A stretch of 64,000 bases of DNA from Leptospira ainazelensis (GTDB lineage: Bacteria > Spirochaetota > Leptospiria > Leptospirales > Leptospiraceae). The stretch spans positions 124,001 through 188,000 of the forward strand of contig NZ_JAFFPT010000079.1 of assembly GCF_016918785.1 (NCBI RefSeq), read 5' to 3'. Made by a program: the position numbers and the translations under genes. The notes beneath the pieces are model-generated. The model had not been told where the DNA came from. It saw only the letters and a list, made by a program, of their open reading frames with translations, and searched no databases. This document shows, one piece after another, positions 51,095 through 64,000 of this stretch (within the stretch, counting starts at the first letter, position 1; each line of letters starts with the position of its first letter).

Positions 51095-51834
51095 AACTAA
51101 TATTCAAATTTTTCTCTCTTCTTTTCATTCTTCTCCTTGTTCAATGTTCCTGGGTCCACGAAAGAGGGATCTTCTTCTGGTCCAAGAGTCAAAACCTCAT
51201 TTATAACTCAGAGGAAGTCGCCTATTTCAAAATTTCTCCGTCCAAAGTCGACCAGTTTGACGATTTTGTTCCTCCCGGGCCTTTTTCGCATCCGGCAGAT
51301 CTCAAACCGGAACAGTGGAAGGATCTTTTGGGAAATCTAAAGTATGTAAAAAAATCCTCTCTCGGTTTTTTTACGGACCATGTCTTTTCCGATGGAGAAT
51401 TGGAGATCATCGCAAGGGATCTTCCTCATGTAATGAAATCTCTTCCTGAAAATAAAATCCTCGTTTTGATTACGAAATACGATGACATTCAATCCGTGAT
51501 TTCGACGGAAGAATTGACCACGGCGCTCATCTGGGGCGAGAAAGGGAAATTAAACGTCGTTTTCGGAAAGATCAAAAGAGAAATCATCGATAAGAACGTC
51601 GGTTTGGATTTTGCCCTTTGGACGGATATCAGACAAATCTATCTCACGAACGTTTCGGATGGAACCGAGATTTCGGATAACGGAGTCGTTCCATTTCAAA
51701 CCGTAAAGAATGTTCCCAATCGAAAATGGGTGGTTTTCAATCTGGATCAGATGGATCAGTATAAATTCAAACCTCGAAAGAGAAACGAGATCCGCAGACT
51801 GACCGACGAAAACGATCGTCCCGGCGGTGGTTGA
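51091..51834 (+). CDS. Putative lipoprotein, coupled to the STAS gene
   Basis: 247 residues. Signal peptide KLIFKFFSLLFILLLVQCSW with Cys19. The body is mixed alpha/beta (GELEIIARDLPHVMKSLPENKILVLITKYDD, LNVVFGKIKREIIDKNVGLDF) and ends with a short basic/Gly tail (PGGG). It has no recognised domain. The ATG overlaps the STAS stop (ATGA), so both proteins are made together, which points to a shared signalling or stress role by position. Confidence 0.75.
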   Translation: MKLIFKFFSLLFILLLVQCSWVHERGIFFWSKSQNLIYNSEEVAYFKISPSKVDQFDDFVPPGPFSHPADLKPEQWKDLLGNLKYVKKSSLGFFTDHVFSDGELEIIARDLPHVMKSLPENKILVLITKYDDIQSVISTEELTTALIWGEKGKLNVVFGKIKREIIDKNVGLDFALWTDIRQIYLTNVSDGTEISDNGVVPFQTVKNVPNRKWVVFNLDQMDQYKFKPRKRNEIRRLTDENDRPGGG

Positions 51835-51899
51835 GTTTCCGGCTTTTCACTTTTTGAGACCGCTTTTTTTTTCTTTGGAGGCGGTAATTTTGTCGGAGG

Positions 51900-52690
51900 A
51901 ATTTTTTTTTGGAAAGGTGAGAGTTCCTACTTTTTTGGAACCCGATCTCAGCTCCAATGAAAACTTTTAGGAAACGCAGGAGTTCCTACACTTCTTTTAT
52001 CGGAAAATCAAACGAGCTTTGAGAATGCGGGAGTTCCTACGTTTTGATTTCTCGCGGGAAAGACATCCTGGGAAATCGAACAATCGCTCCCTCGTCTGCT
52101 TTCGGTAGAAAAAAGTGTGAGAGTTCCTACTTTTTCAATGAGAAACCCGAGATCCCGTTTATCGAAGAATCGCAGGAGTTCCCACACTTCTTTTATCGGA
52201 AAATCAAACGAGCTTTGAAAACTGCGGGAGTTCCTACTTTTTGATTTCTCGCGAGAAAGACATCCTGGGAAATCGAACAATCGCTCCCTCGTCTGCTTTC
52301 GGCAGAAAAAGTGTGAGAGTTCCTACTTTCAATGAGAAACCCGAGATCCGGTTTATCGAAGAATCGCAGGAGTTCCCACACTTCTTTTATCGGAAAATCA
52401 AACGAGCTTTGAGAACCGCAGGAGTTCCTACGTTCGATCCTCTGCGAAATCTTCAGGATCGTTTTTTTAGAATTTATTCCGACAGCTTTCTCCGTATCCG
52501 ATGTTTCCGGTGAAAAAGTGTGAGAGTTCCTACTTTCAATGAGAAACCCGAGATCCCGTTTATCGAAGAATCGCAGGAGTTCCTACGTTCGATCCTCTGC
52601 GAAATCTTCAGGATCGTTTTTTTAGAATTGATTCCGACAGCTTTCTCCGAATCCGATGTTTCCGGTGAAAAAGTGTGAGAGTTCCTACTT
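51900..52690. repeat. Dense array of the GAGTTCCTAC repeat
   Basis: Twelve copies of GAGTTCC(T/C)AC in one orientation start at 51921, 51980, 52031, 52121, 52176, 52228, 52317, 52370, 52422, 52524, 52577 and 52679. They sit in larger repeats: a block from about 52045 recurs at about 52241 (period about 196), and another from about 52427 recurs at about 52583 (period about 156). Spacers include GCAAGGAGTTCC-like ends and CTTCTTTTATCGG. No credible gene; frames of about 60-90 codons run on both strands but are repeat-encoded. Confidence 0.92.
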
Positions 52691-52901
52691 TTTGAAATCT
52701 TCTCCGCAAGGCTTCGGACGTTCGGTTTTATTAGAAGATTGACGTTTTGTTTTCTGCCAAAGCCGTGTTAGGAAACTGCGGGAACTCCTCCCGTGTGCAA
52801 GCGAGTCAAAAGCCCGATCTCACAGCGCAAGATCGGTCCGGGCTCCATCAGGGTCCATTTCCCGGAGAGGGGGTAGCGAAAAACGCGAATGCGTTTGTAG
52901 C
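52691..52901. other. Gap between the repeat block and ileS
   Basis: No gene. It contains a copy-like GGGAACTCC at 52789 and the stretch AAAAACGCGAATGCGTTTGTAGCGAGG (split here across the hairpin) just before the terminator-like stem; its GCG/CGC inverted words suggest another structured repeat. Confidence 0.4.
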
Positions 52902-52921
52902 GAGGGGGAAACTTCCCCCTC
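52902..52921 (-). terminator. Hairpin downstream of ileS
   Basis: Stem GAGGGGGA (52902-52909) and TCCCCCTC (52914-52921) with loop AACT, eight bases past the ileS stop. The stem is very GC-rich but the following minus-strand bases lack a U-tract, so termination efficiency is uncertain. Confidence 0.6.
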
Positions 52922-52929
52922 CTGATTTA

Positions 52930-55674
<2,745 letters not shown>

Positions 55675-55681
55675 ATAAATA

Positions 55682-56335
55682 TCAATAGTCGATTTTTGTT
55701 TTGGGAAGAATCGCCTGCAGTTTTTCCGCGTCTTCTCCCTTGAGTGAGGTTTTTTTAATATTCAATCTTTTTAAACGAGTCAGATTCTTTAGCTTCGTGT
55801 AATTGGATGGGAGAGATTTGATTCCCGAGTTGAGGTTCAGATCCAATTCTTCCAAGTTGGAAAGGCTCGCGAGAATGTCCACGTCGGTTTCCGTGAGAGT
55901 CAGTTTGTTCTGATCCATATAGATCGTTTTGATTTCGGGTAAAAAAAGAAGTTCGGAAGGGAGATTGGTAAGATCGTTGTTTCCCGCGAGAAAAACTTTC
56001 AGATTCTTCAATTTAGAAAGCGCGGAAGGAAAGGTTGTGAGGTCGTTTCCGAAAACGTTGAGTTGTTCCACACTTTTACATTCTCCGATAAAATCGGGAA
56101 GAGAAGCCAAACTGTTTAAACGAAGGTCGAGACGTTTCAGATTCGGGAACTTACAAACTCCGTCCGGAATTGAAGTCAACTTTTGCATTCCCAAATCGAG
56201 AATCGTTACGGAATCCGCCTTTGCATTTGCTTCGTTTAATATTTCTTCCACATTCTTCTTACAAGTTGCAAAAAAAACCATCGCCGAGGCGAAAATAAGA
56301 ATCAGGGTTTGTTTTTTTAAGAAGAGAGATTTCAT
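55682..56335 (-). CDS. Leucine-rich repeat lipoprotein
   Basis: 217 residues. Signal peptide [25 protein letters not shown] with Cys25. Then five or six LRR units of about 23 residues, e.g. [93 protein letters not shown]. This is the bacterial LPX-type LRR found in leptospiral lipoproteins that bind host or envelope proteins. It sits between purL (17 bases) and ileS (7 bases), an odd location for a secreted lipoprotein. Confidence 0.9.
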   Translation of the reverse strand: MKSLFLKKQTLILIFASAMVFFATCKKNVEEILNEANAKADSVTILDLGMQKLTSIPDGVCKFPNLKRLDLRLNSLASLPDFIGECKSVEQLNVFGNDLTTFPSALSKLKNLKVFLAGNNDLTNLPSELLFLPEIKTIYMDQNKLTLTETDVDILASLSNLEELDLNLNSGIKSLPSNYTKLKNLTRLKRLNIKKTSLKGEDAEKLQAILPKTKIDY

Positions 56336-56352
56336 TCTTTCTTTTTTCCTTT

Positions 56353-58590
<2,238 letters not shown>

Positions 58591-59000
58591 CGATTGCCAG
58601 TATTTTTTCCGAGTCGCCCTCTGAAAATCAAATATTCCGATAAAATCATCTGAGCAGTTCCAACATGGATTGGATGGAAAGACTTTTTCAAGGGAAGGAA
58701 TCCGAGGCCTTTGCTGAAATCGAGACTTTGTGAGAGTTCCCACACAAAAGAAAAGCGGATCCGAATTCCCACGAGGTCCTGGGTGGTAACGATCAGCCTT
58801 TTGGTTTTAGGAGTTCCTACTTTCGCGAAAGGGAATCTGAATTCTTACAAAGATCCATTTGTGGTCCGGGATTTTTCCTCTCCATGAAAGAGATCCGACC
58901 TTCGGTTCCTAAAAAATCACAGGAAAATTCTCCAAAACAAACTTGGGATTCAAGCGTTTCTCCGGCCTCTTCCAAAAGTAGGAACTCACACTTTCCATCT
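58591..59000. repeat. Region upstream of purL with inverted repeat pair
   Basis: GAGTTCC copies at 58734 and 58811 (forward) and the complement GTAGGAACTC at 58978 face each other over about 170 bases. The plus-strand frame at 58884-59222 of low complexity (Ser/Lys-rich) lies antisense to the DUF2752 gene and looks spurious. The purL promoter should lie in 58591-58720. Confidence 0.6.
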
Positions 59001-59378
59001 TCACTTCGATCTCAGGTTGGCTCGGTAAAACCCGATTCTTCTCAGAGAAAAAAATTTAGGGGCAAAGACCCAATGCAACAAACAAAAAACAAAAAGAGGA
59101 AAGGAAAACCAAATCCCAGGATTGTAACGAGAAGCCTCTTCAAAACGAAAATGCAGAATGCACCAAAAACCTCTTGTAGTGCCGCACCCCCAACATTCCC
59201 AATCCAAGAGAAAGCGAAATAAGCAGAGGGGATAAGGATCGTAAATGAATTCTTCCGGAATCCAAAAAAAGATCGCGGCTCCCGCGACCACGAAAAGAAA
59301 ACGAAAACTTTTTTCAAAACTTCGGATCCGGACAAAAATCCCATGCCCTTTGTATATGAGTTTGGATACAACCGGCAT
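59001..59378 (-). CDS. DUF2752 family membrane protein
   Basis: 125 residues with three membrane segments. The family signature is present: LLDWECWGCGTTRGFWCILHFRFEEASRYNPGIWFSFPLFVF, the CxxCGxTRxF core followed by an A..NP motif. DUF2752 proteins are small integral membrane proteins without a known activity; the cysteine pair might bind metal or form a disulphide. It lies ten bases downstream of the TM2-domain gene and is likely co-transcribed. Confidence 0.8.
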   Translation of the reverse strand: MPVVSKLIYKGHGIFVRIRSFEKSFRFLFVVAGAAIFFWIPEEFIYDPYPLCLFRFLLDWECWGCGTTRGFWCILHFRFEEASRYNPGIWFSFPLFVFCLLHWVFAPKFFSLRRIGFYRANLRSK

Positions 59379-59387
59379 GGGAAAAAA

Positions 59388-59717
59388 CTAATTCCTTGTA
59401 ATTTTGTTTCCTTTCGAATCTTTGAAACTTCCGGTAAGAATTGTGATCAAATCGATCAACGCCCAAAGTCCACAACCTCCTCCGGTAAAAAGCATCAAAA
59501 CGGCAGTTCCGGTTTTACCCGTATAAAAGCGATGTGCGCCTAAAACCCCAAGAAAAAAACAAAGTAAGAATGTGGTCATCCAGTTTTCTGAAACTCCTTC
59601 GGTGCTCCCTTTTTGACGGACTCCGCACTTCGGACAAATTTCGGCTTCTCGTTTGATCGCGGATCCGCAAGAACCGCAAAAAACTTCATCCATATTTTTT
59701 TCCCTAAATTCACTCAT
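59388..59717 (-). CDS. Zinc-ribbon TM2-domain protein
   Basis: 109 residues. N-terminal zinc ribbon with Cys14, Cys17, Cys28 and Cys31 (EVFCGSCGSAIKREAEICPKCGVRQKG), then a TM2 domain with two helices and the LGVLGAHRFYTGKTGTAVLMLFTGGGCGLWALIDLITIL signature. Start ATG 59717 has GGAG at eight bases; a second ATG at 59693 has its own AGGG. Inner-membrane protein of unknown role, pairing with DUF2752, a common neighbourhood. Confidence 0.9.
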   Translation of the reverse strand: MSEFREKNMDEVFCGSCGSAIKREAEICPKCGVRQKGSTEGVSENWMTTFLLCFFLGVLGAHRFYTGKTGTAVLMLFTGGGCGLWALIDLITILTGSFKDSKGNKITRN

Positions 59718-60533
59718 TAAAGCTACTCCAGCATTTTATAATATTTAATTTAGAATCCTATCCGTCTCAAGTGTTTCAAAACGAAGGATTCCGTAGACTT
59801 ATTTTGGATAAAATAGTCAGGCTTAATCTTTAAATCACAACTAACGTAGATCCCGCGCCTTCGCGCCGAAAGAACCTTTGCGATTTTCTCCGCTCGTTCT
59901 ATTGTTTAAGAAGTTCGAACGAAGAAAGATTTGATTCCGAGAGCGGAATCGTTTTTTATTTTTTCTTTTTGGGGAAAATGGAGGGTGATTACGTATTGGA
60001 CATTGAAATAGAAAATCATCTTCTTTATGTTTCCGTGATCTTATCTGAGCAAAGTTCGCAAACAATGCAAACCCAAGCTACGGATCAGGATATCATACAT
60101 TTGATTTCAATAATCGCTCGTTATAACTTGAATTTAAATTTCTTCAAAATGAAACCGAAAGAGTCGTTCTTCTGGATCCGAAAATAGTACATTAGAATTC
60201 ATTAAAATATTAAAATTGGCTTTCACATAAAATGAATCCGCGCGGAAGAAAATTCGACAGACGATCGAAAGGAAAGAATCGCCGAAGAAATCGGAGCTAA
60301 GAGCGACGTTATAGAATAAAAAATGAGAGGACTTTTTTGGGGAGATCCCTTTTTTAGAGGATGATCCAAAAGCTTTAGATCTGATTTCAAAACTTAAAAC
60401 AATCGCGAAAAATCGCAACGATTCGATAAAATCAAACCATTGAGAGACGGGTTCTCACCTGATGTATACGGCAAATAAAAAATTACAAGGTAGTTCCATT
60501 TTGAAGAGGATCTACTAAAAAAAAGAAAAAGAA
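59718..60533. other. 816-base region with one doubtful small gene
   Basis: Apart from the small plus frame at 59978-60187 I see no gene. Minus frames at 59841-60065 and 60134-60418 have no ribosome site. Content is AT-rich; the region may hold a decayed gene. Confidence 0.4.
59978..60187 (+). CDS. Possible small protein, hypothetical
   Basis: 69 residues from ATG 59978 preceded by TTTTTGGGGAAA, a fair ribosome site. The sequence (MEGDYVLDIEIENHLLYVSVIL, DIIHLISIIARYNLNLNFF) reads like alternating strand and helix rather than random translation, perhaps the start of a STAS- or PAS-like domain that is now cut short. It could equally be a remnant. No neighbour is close. Confidence 0.3.
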   Translation: MEGDYVLDIEIENHLLYVSVILSEQSSQTMQTQATDQDIIHLISIIARYNLNLNFFKMKPKESFFWIRK

Positions 60534-61013
60534 TTATCGTTCTTTTCGAAGGGAAAAAACTTCCAACTCTCTCACAAACTCTTTTGAATTTCCCTGAATG
60601 GCGTCTAGATCGACGAGAAAGTATTGAACCACGTGCATCCTCACTTTTAAAAACAAATAATGCTTTTTAGGAACTACCTTTAGCAATTCCTCGGGAAGAA
60701 TTTTGAGTTCCCCTTTTTCGTCGGAAATTTTCAGCTCATTCTCCGAAATGGAAATTTTTCCACTCGTGTCTTGAAACCGAATTCTTTTTAAAAAAATAAA
60801 AGGCCTCGCGATATAATACAGACCGAAAATTCCGAAAAACAAAGGGATCACATAACGGTCCGTATTCTCAAAAAGAAAAAATTCCAAAACGGAAAGGATC
60901 AAAAGAAGAAATGGTAAAAATCTTCTTTGAAACCAGAGAATGGGTCGGTTGTAATAACCGAATAAATAATTCTTCTTCTGACGTTCCACGTTCAATACAT
61001 AAGAATATTCCAT
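60534..61013 (-). CDS. YcxB-like small membrane protein (second copy of the architecture)
   Basis: 159 residues. Order: short N-terminal part MEYSYVLNVERQKKNYLFGYYNRP, two membrane helices (about 33-48 and 57-75), and a C-terminal domain (ISISENELKISDEKGELKILPEELLKVVPKKHYLFLKVRMHVVQYFLVDLDAI) of the YcxB kind. It shares architecture but limited sequence with the gene at 46889-47407. Function is unknown. ATG 61013. Confidence 0.75.
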   Translation of the reverse strand: MEYSYVLNVERQKKNYLFGYYNRPILWFQRRFLPFLLLILSVLEFFLFENTDRYVIPLFFGIFGLYYIARPFIFLKRIRFQDTSGKISISENELKISDEKGELKILPEELLKVVPKKHYLFLKVRMHVVQYFLVDLDAIQGNSKEFVRELEVFSLRKER

Positions 61014-61117
61014 AAGCGACTCCGTAATTTCGACATCGTTACGATGGAAACGTAAGAATCAACACTTCTCTCATATTTTTTTGTTTTGGAAAATTTCGGA
61101 AACGAATTTTCGAAGAC

Positions 61118-61381
61118 TTATTTTTGACAATGAGTCAGAATGTATTCGATCAAAATCGGTCGGGGTTCGCCGGAAGAATTCTTTCTCATCCAACCTCCAT
61201 CTCCCAATTCCAAAATTGACAGATCACAGATCGGCTCTTCTCCGGAATTTTCGCTCTGGACGGATCTAAAAATAAATTTCCAAAAATGAAAAGGCGTTTG
61301 AGGGGAATAGAAAATCCACCCGAAAAAATAAACGGAATAAAATATAAAAAACAATCCAAACACTATGTATAATCTTTTCAT
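61118..61381 (-). CDS. Small membrane protein, hypothetical
   Basis: 87 residues: an N-terminal hydrophobic helix (LYIVFGLFFIFYSVYFFGWIF) and a polar remainder with one cysteine pair (EEPICDLSI, LTHCQK). The ATG at 61381 sits after an A-rich leader without a strong ribosome site. No family recognised. It may be co-transcribed with the YcxB-like gene downstream (104-base gap). Confidence 0.5.
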   Translation of the reverse strand: MKRLYIVFGLFFIFYSVYFFGWIFYSPQTPFHFWKFIFRSVQSENSGEEPICDLSILELGDGGWMRKNSSGEPRPILIEYILTHCQK

Positions 61382-62004
61382 TTTACGTTTTCGTTTTACC
61401 TCGGAAAGTTAAGTCGTATAAAGTAATACGAAAACTCAAAATTTTTCCGCCGAAGTTTTTTTCCAAATCGTCTTAAAAATCATCGAATATTCGGGATTTT
61501 TAGTCTTTTCCCAAAATTCGTCCTTGTTCGCATTTTTGAGAAAATGGATCCCTCTTCTTCAAATGAATATTTTTCATTTTTGGGAAATAAGAACCCGTCC
61601 AAAAACCGCAACAGAACGTTGCAGCTTGCTCTTTCGGATAAAGTAAAATTGAGTTACTGCGCCAACGAAAGCTGAACGCCGAGTTTCACAAAAATGTAGG
61701 AACTCCAATCGTCCATTAACAATAGGACCGTTCGTGTGTAGTGTAATCCGGGAGAGCTCCCGCGTTTCCGATACCAATCTCACGGAGTGCCGTTTTAAGG
61801 TTTTTGGAAAGATTCCGATTTCAGAAAATAGAAAAAGGAAGTTATCGTATAAATTCCAATATCGATATGGGATCAAGATAAGAATTCAATATCTTCTACA
61901 CATGAAAAATTTCCGTCAGGATAAAGCGGAACTTTTCACGTCTCTCTTCAGCGGCGTTTTAGAATTACAAAATAAAAATCAACCAAAGACGAATCCCATT
62001 CTTA
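61382..62004. other. 620-base region without a supported gene
   Basis: AT-rich, with one GTAGGAACTCC repeat copy at 61696. Just after it GGGAGAGCTCCCGCG at about 61750 is palindromic. The minus frame 61574-61876 spans the repeat and lacks a start site, so I do not call it. A plus frame at 61734-62075 also runs through the repeat. Confidence 0.4.
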
Positions 62005-62484
62005 TCAAATCGAATAGTAGTTTCTTCGATAATAGAGTAAGGGACGCAAAGAATCGTCGGAGCCGGCGGAGATAACCCTTCCGATCACGATCGAATGATC
62101 GCCCCCGTCCACAAACTGGTCCACTTCGCATTCTATATAAGAAAGAATATCGGGAAGAATCGGAATCCCTAATTCTCCCTTTTTGCATTCGAGTTCTTCG
62201 ATAAGCGCGTGTTTGTCGGTCTTACCGGACGCAAATTGATTGGAGATCGAATCTTGGTCCTTAGCCAAAATGTTGATCACGAATTTTCCTTCGTTTCGAA
62301 TCGGATCGTGACTTGCGATATTTTTCTGCAAACAAAAAAGAACCAAAGGAGGATTGAGGGAAAGAGAACTAAAACTGCTTACGGTAAGACCGCTCTGTTT
62401 CCCAAGATGAGAATACGTAATGACGGTGACACCGGAAGGAAAATGAGAAAGCGCATTCTTAAAAACTTCGTCCGTAATTTTCAT
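62005..62484 (-). CDS. Flavin reductase family protein
   Basis: 159 residues with the FMN-binding split-barrel fold of NADH:flavin reductases: ALSHFPSGVTVITYSHLGKQSGLTVSSFSSLSLNPPLVLFCLQKN, SHDPIRNEGKFVINILAKDQDSISNQFASG, LSYIECEVDQFVDGGDHSIVIGRV. It probably reduces free flavin, or supplies FMNH2 to a monooxygenase, but no partner oxygenase is adjacent. ATG 62484. Confidence 0.92.
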   Translation of the reverse strand: MKITDEVFKNALSHFPSGVTVITYSHLGKQSGLTVSSFSSLSLNPPLVLFCLQKNIASHDPIRNEGKFVINILAKDQDSISNQFASGKTDKHALIEELECKKGELGIPILPDILSYIECEVDQFVDGGDHSIVIGRVISAGSDDSLRPLLYYRRNYYSI

Positions 62485-62853
62485 GAGGTCGATCTTAAAA
62501 ACGGAAACGTCTTTGTCAACTTCTCATCGAAACAAACGGAGCTTTGATACGATTTTCATCTCAATCGAAAATTCTAAGATTCTGTTTCGTAAAAAAGGAT
62601 CTTACTCTTCGAGATTGTTTTTTTGAATCGTAATCGGAAGTAGAACGGTACGTCGCGGAAACGCTTTCGAGCAAGTCGGTTTCTTCGGAATATTCTTCCA
62701 ATTTTATCCGTTGTCCGATCGCTCTTCATCTTTTCGGAAAGTTCCCAAAAACGGATAAAGCGAATTGACAACTTCGATTCCGGGAAAAATAATCAGAAGA
62801 ATCTCGAAATGATTCGTATTCTTCGTTAAAAATTTTTACGCCTGAGGATTGTT

Positions 62854-63885
62854 ATGCGAAATCGGTTTTTCTTAATTCTTTCCCTTTTTGTTTCTTCATT
62901 TTTTTCCATTTCCTGTCTTTGGATCATTCGTCCTTCCGGAAATTATTCCGAATACGAAAGACCAAAAGAACCGGATTATCTTCTTTTAAACTCTTGGTCG
63001 GCCCTTCCGCAAACCAAAGACGACGCCGACAAGGTTCCTTCCGAATCTTCTCTTCAAGACAATCAAAACCGGGCCCTCGTCGACGTCTTCTTTATCCATC
63101 CTACTACGTTTTACGGAAGAGAATGGAACGCTTCTTTAGATGACAAAAGGGTAAACGAAAGAACGGACGAATCCACGATTCGGCAACAAGCCAGCGTTTT
63201 TAACTGTTGTGCAAAAATCTACGCGCCTCGTTATAGACAGGCCACTCTTTATTCTTTTTTGGACGCAGAAAACGGAAAACTCGCTTTAGAATTAGCATAT
63301 CAAGATGTACTCAAGTCTTTTGAGACGTATCTCAGAGAATGGAACGGAGGAAGACCTTTTATCGTCGCATCTCACAGTCAGGGAACTCATCTTGCGATCC
63401 GACTTCTCCGGGAAAAGATCGATAATTCTCCCCTAACCGATCAACTCGTCGCGGCGTATTTGCTCGGAGGCGCGGTTCCGATCGGTTCCTATAAGAAAAT
63501 TCCGATTTGTTCGAGCGCAACTCAGACGGGTTGTGTGATCAGCTGGAGAACTTTCGGAGAGAAGGCGGAGGTTTCCAAACTTCCTCACGATCTAAAAGGG
63601 CCTTATATGTGCGTCAATCCTATCAGCTGGAACGCGGACGAACTCCCCGCGAGCGCGGACTTACATCCGGGAGGAGTAAACGGAAAATTCAAAACGATCG
63701 AACCCAAACTTTGCAGCGCCCGTTGTAGCGACGGCGTCGTTCGAATTTCAAAACCGAACGCGTCCGGTTTTTCCCGTTGGTTCGGTGAAAACTATCACAT
63801 ATTGGATTACGGAATTTTTTATCAGAATATCCGGAATAATCTTCCGGAAAGAATCGAAACGTTTCTTAAATCAAAGAAGAATTAG
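62854..63885 (+). CDS. DUF3089 lipoprotein hydrolase
   Basis: 343 residues. Lipoprotein signal peptide (LILSLFVSSFFSISC, Cys21). DUF3089 alpha/beta-hydrolase-like body: VDVFFIHPTTFYGREWNASLDD, AKIYAPRYRQATLYSFLD, the nucleophile region PFIVASHSQGTHLAIRLLREKI with Ser in SHSQG, and a GVNGKFKTIEPKLCSARCSDGVVRI segment. Predicted periplasmic lipase/esterase-like enzyme on a lipid anchor. ATG 62854 with weak ribosome site. No neighbour within 60 bases. Confidence 0.87.
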   Translation: MRNRFFLILSLFVSSFFSISCLWIIRPSGNYSEYERPKEPDYLLLNSWSALPQTKDDADKVPSESSLQDNQNRALVDVFFIHPTTFYGREWNASLDDKRVNERTDESTIRQQASVFNCCAKIYAPRYRQATLYSFLDAENGKLALELAYQDVLKSFETYLREWNGGRPFIVASHSQGTHLAIRLLREKIDNSPLTDQLVAAYLLGGAVPIGSYKKIPICSSATQTGCVISWRTFGEKAEVSKLPHDLKGPYMCVNPISWNADELPASADLHPGGVNGKFKTIEPKLCSARCSDGVVRISKPNASGFSRWFGENYHILDYGIFYQNIRNNLPERIETFLKSKKN

Positions 63886-63950
63886 ATTCTCAAATCGAAC
63901 TGGACTTTAACGCCGCTTCGTTGACGATCGAATATGAATAGGAGAATTCA

Positions 63951-64000
63951 ATGACTTCCCTCGAGTTGGAAGCTAAGATACAAGAATTTAAGAAGATCGT
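63951..64000 (+). CDS. Partial gene at the window edge
   Basis: ATG 63951 with AGGAG ten bases upstream; 16 codons visible before the window ends (MTSLELEAKIQEFKKI). An opening helix, no family can be named. The gene continues beyond the window. Confidence 0.55.
   Translation, partial: MTSLELEAKIQEFKKI

Noticed and set aside
58884..59222. 112-codon plus frame antisense to the DUF2752 gene
   Set aside because: Low-complexity Ser/Lys content and a repeat copy inside; the opposite strand has a recognised family.

Overview
The window reads as chromosomal DNA of a spirochaete of the genus Leptospira. The evidence is the density of short lipoproteins with spirochaetal lipoboxes, a WG-repeat lipoprotein (the repeat Pfam first named after Leptospira), several lineage-type hypothetical genes, and a NADH dehydrogenase operon beside typical leptospiral lipoprotein and hydrolase genes. 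Judged by eye, core genes are about 42-48% GC, which would fit one of the higher-GC pathogenic species better than L. interrogans. The species is an inference. I recognised no tRNA, rRNA, CRISPR array or transposase.

Layout. 1-3.9 kb is an accessory patch: small AT-rich minus-strand genes (a DHFR/RibD-type reductase and small membrane proteins) separated by GC-rich composite repeats, with 66/68-bp tandem arrays at both ends. 4-15 kb holds a hydrolase, a TfoX-like protein with a histone-H1-like tail, a nitrilase-family enzyme, lipoproteins, two tandem paralogous membrane proteins, and an ECF sigma factor with a FecR-like partner. 15.2-26.8 kb is a 12-gene minus-strand complex I operon, nuoABCDEFHJKLMN, closed by a 14-bp-stem hairpin; nuoG and nuoI are absent. 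27.4-36.3 kb carries MaoC, MarR and DUF3995 genes, a CASTOR/POLLUX-type channel, a DUF2461 protein, a lipid-anchored hydrolase and an orphan adenine methyltransferase. 37-41.3 kb has an ankyrin protein, an amidase, a large tandem repeat array and a WG-repeat lipoprotein. 41.7-46.8 kb is a tightly packed plus-strand run: Gfo/Idh/MocA oxidoreductase, UbiB-like kinase, lspA, a cyclic-nucleotide-binding protein and an AI-2E/PerM family protein. 47-51.8 kb has a nitrilase-fold protein lacking the catalytic cysteine behind a large hypothetical gene, then a STAS-domain and lipoprotein pair. 51.9-52.7 kb is a dense repeat block. 52.9-58.6 kb is a purL / LRR lipoprotein / ileS operon. 59-64 kb holds small membrane proteins, a flavin reductase and a DUF3089 lipoprotein hydrolase.

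The most unusual content is non-coding. Two short repeat families recur through the window: one built on GCGTTTANNCGAACTTCG, the other on GAGTTCCTAC. They form arrays, flank low-GC genes in an arrangement reminiscent of integron cassettes, occur together in one array at 39.8-40.6 kb, and in one case appear to have been built into the reading frame of a conserved enzyme (oxidoreductase at 41.7-42.9 kb). All functional calls rest on reading translated sequence and family knowledge; no search was run.
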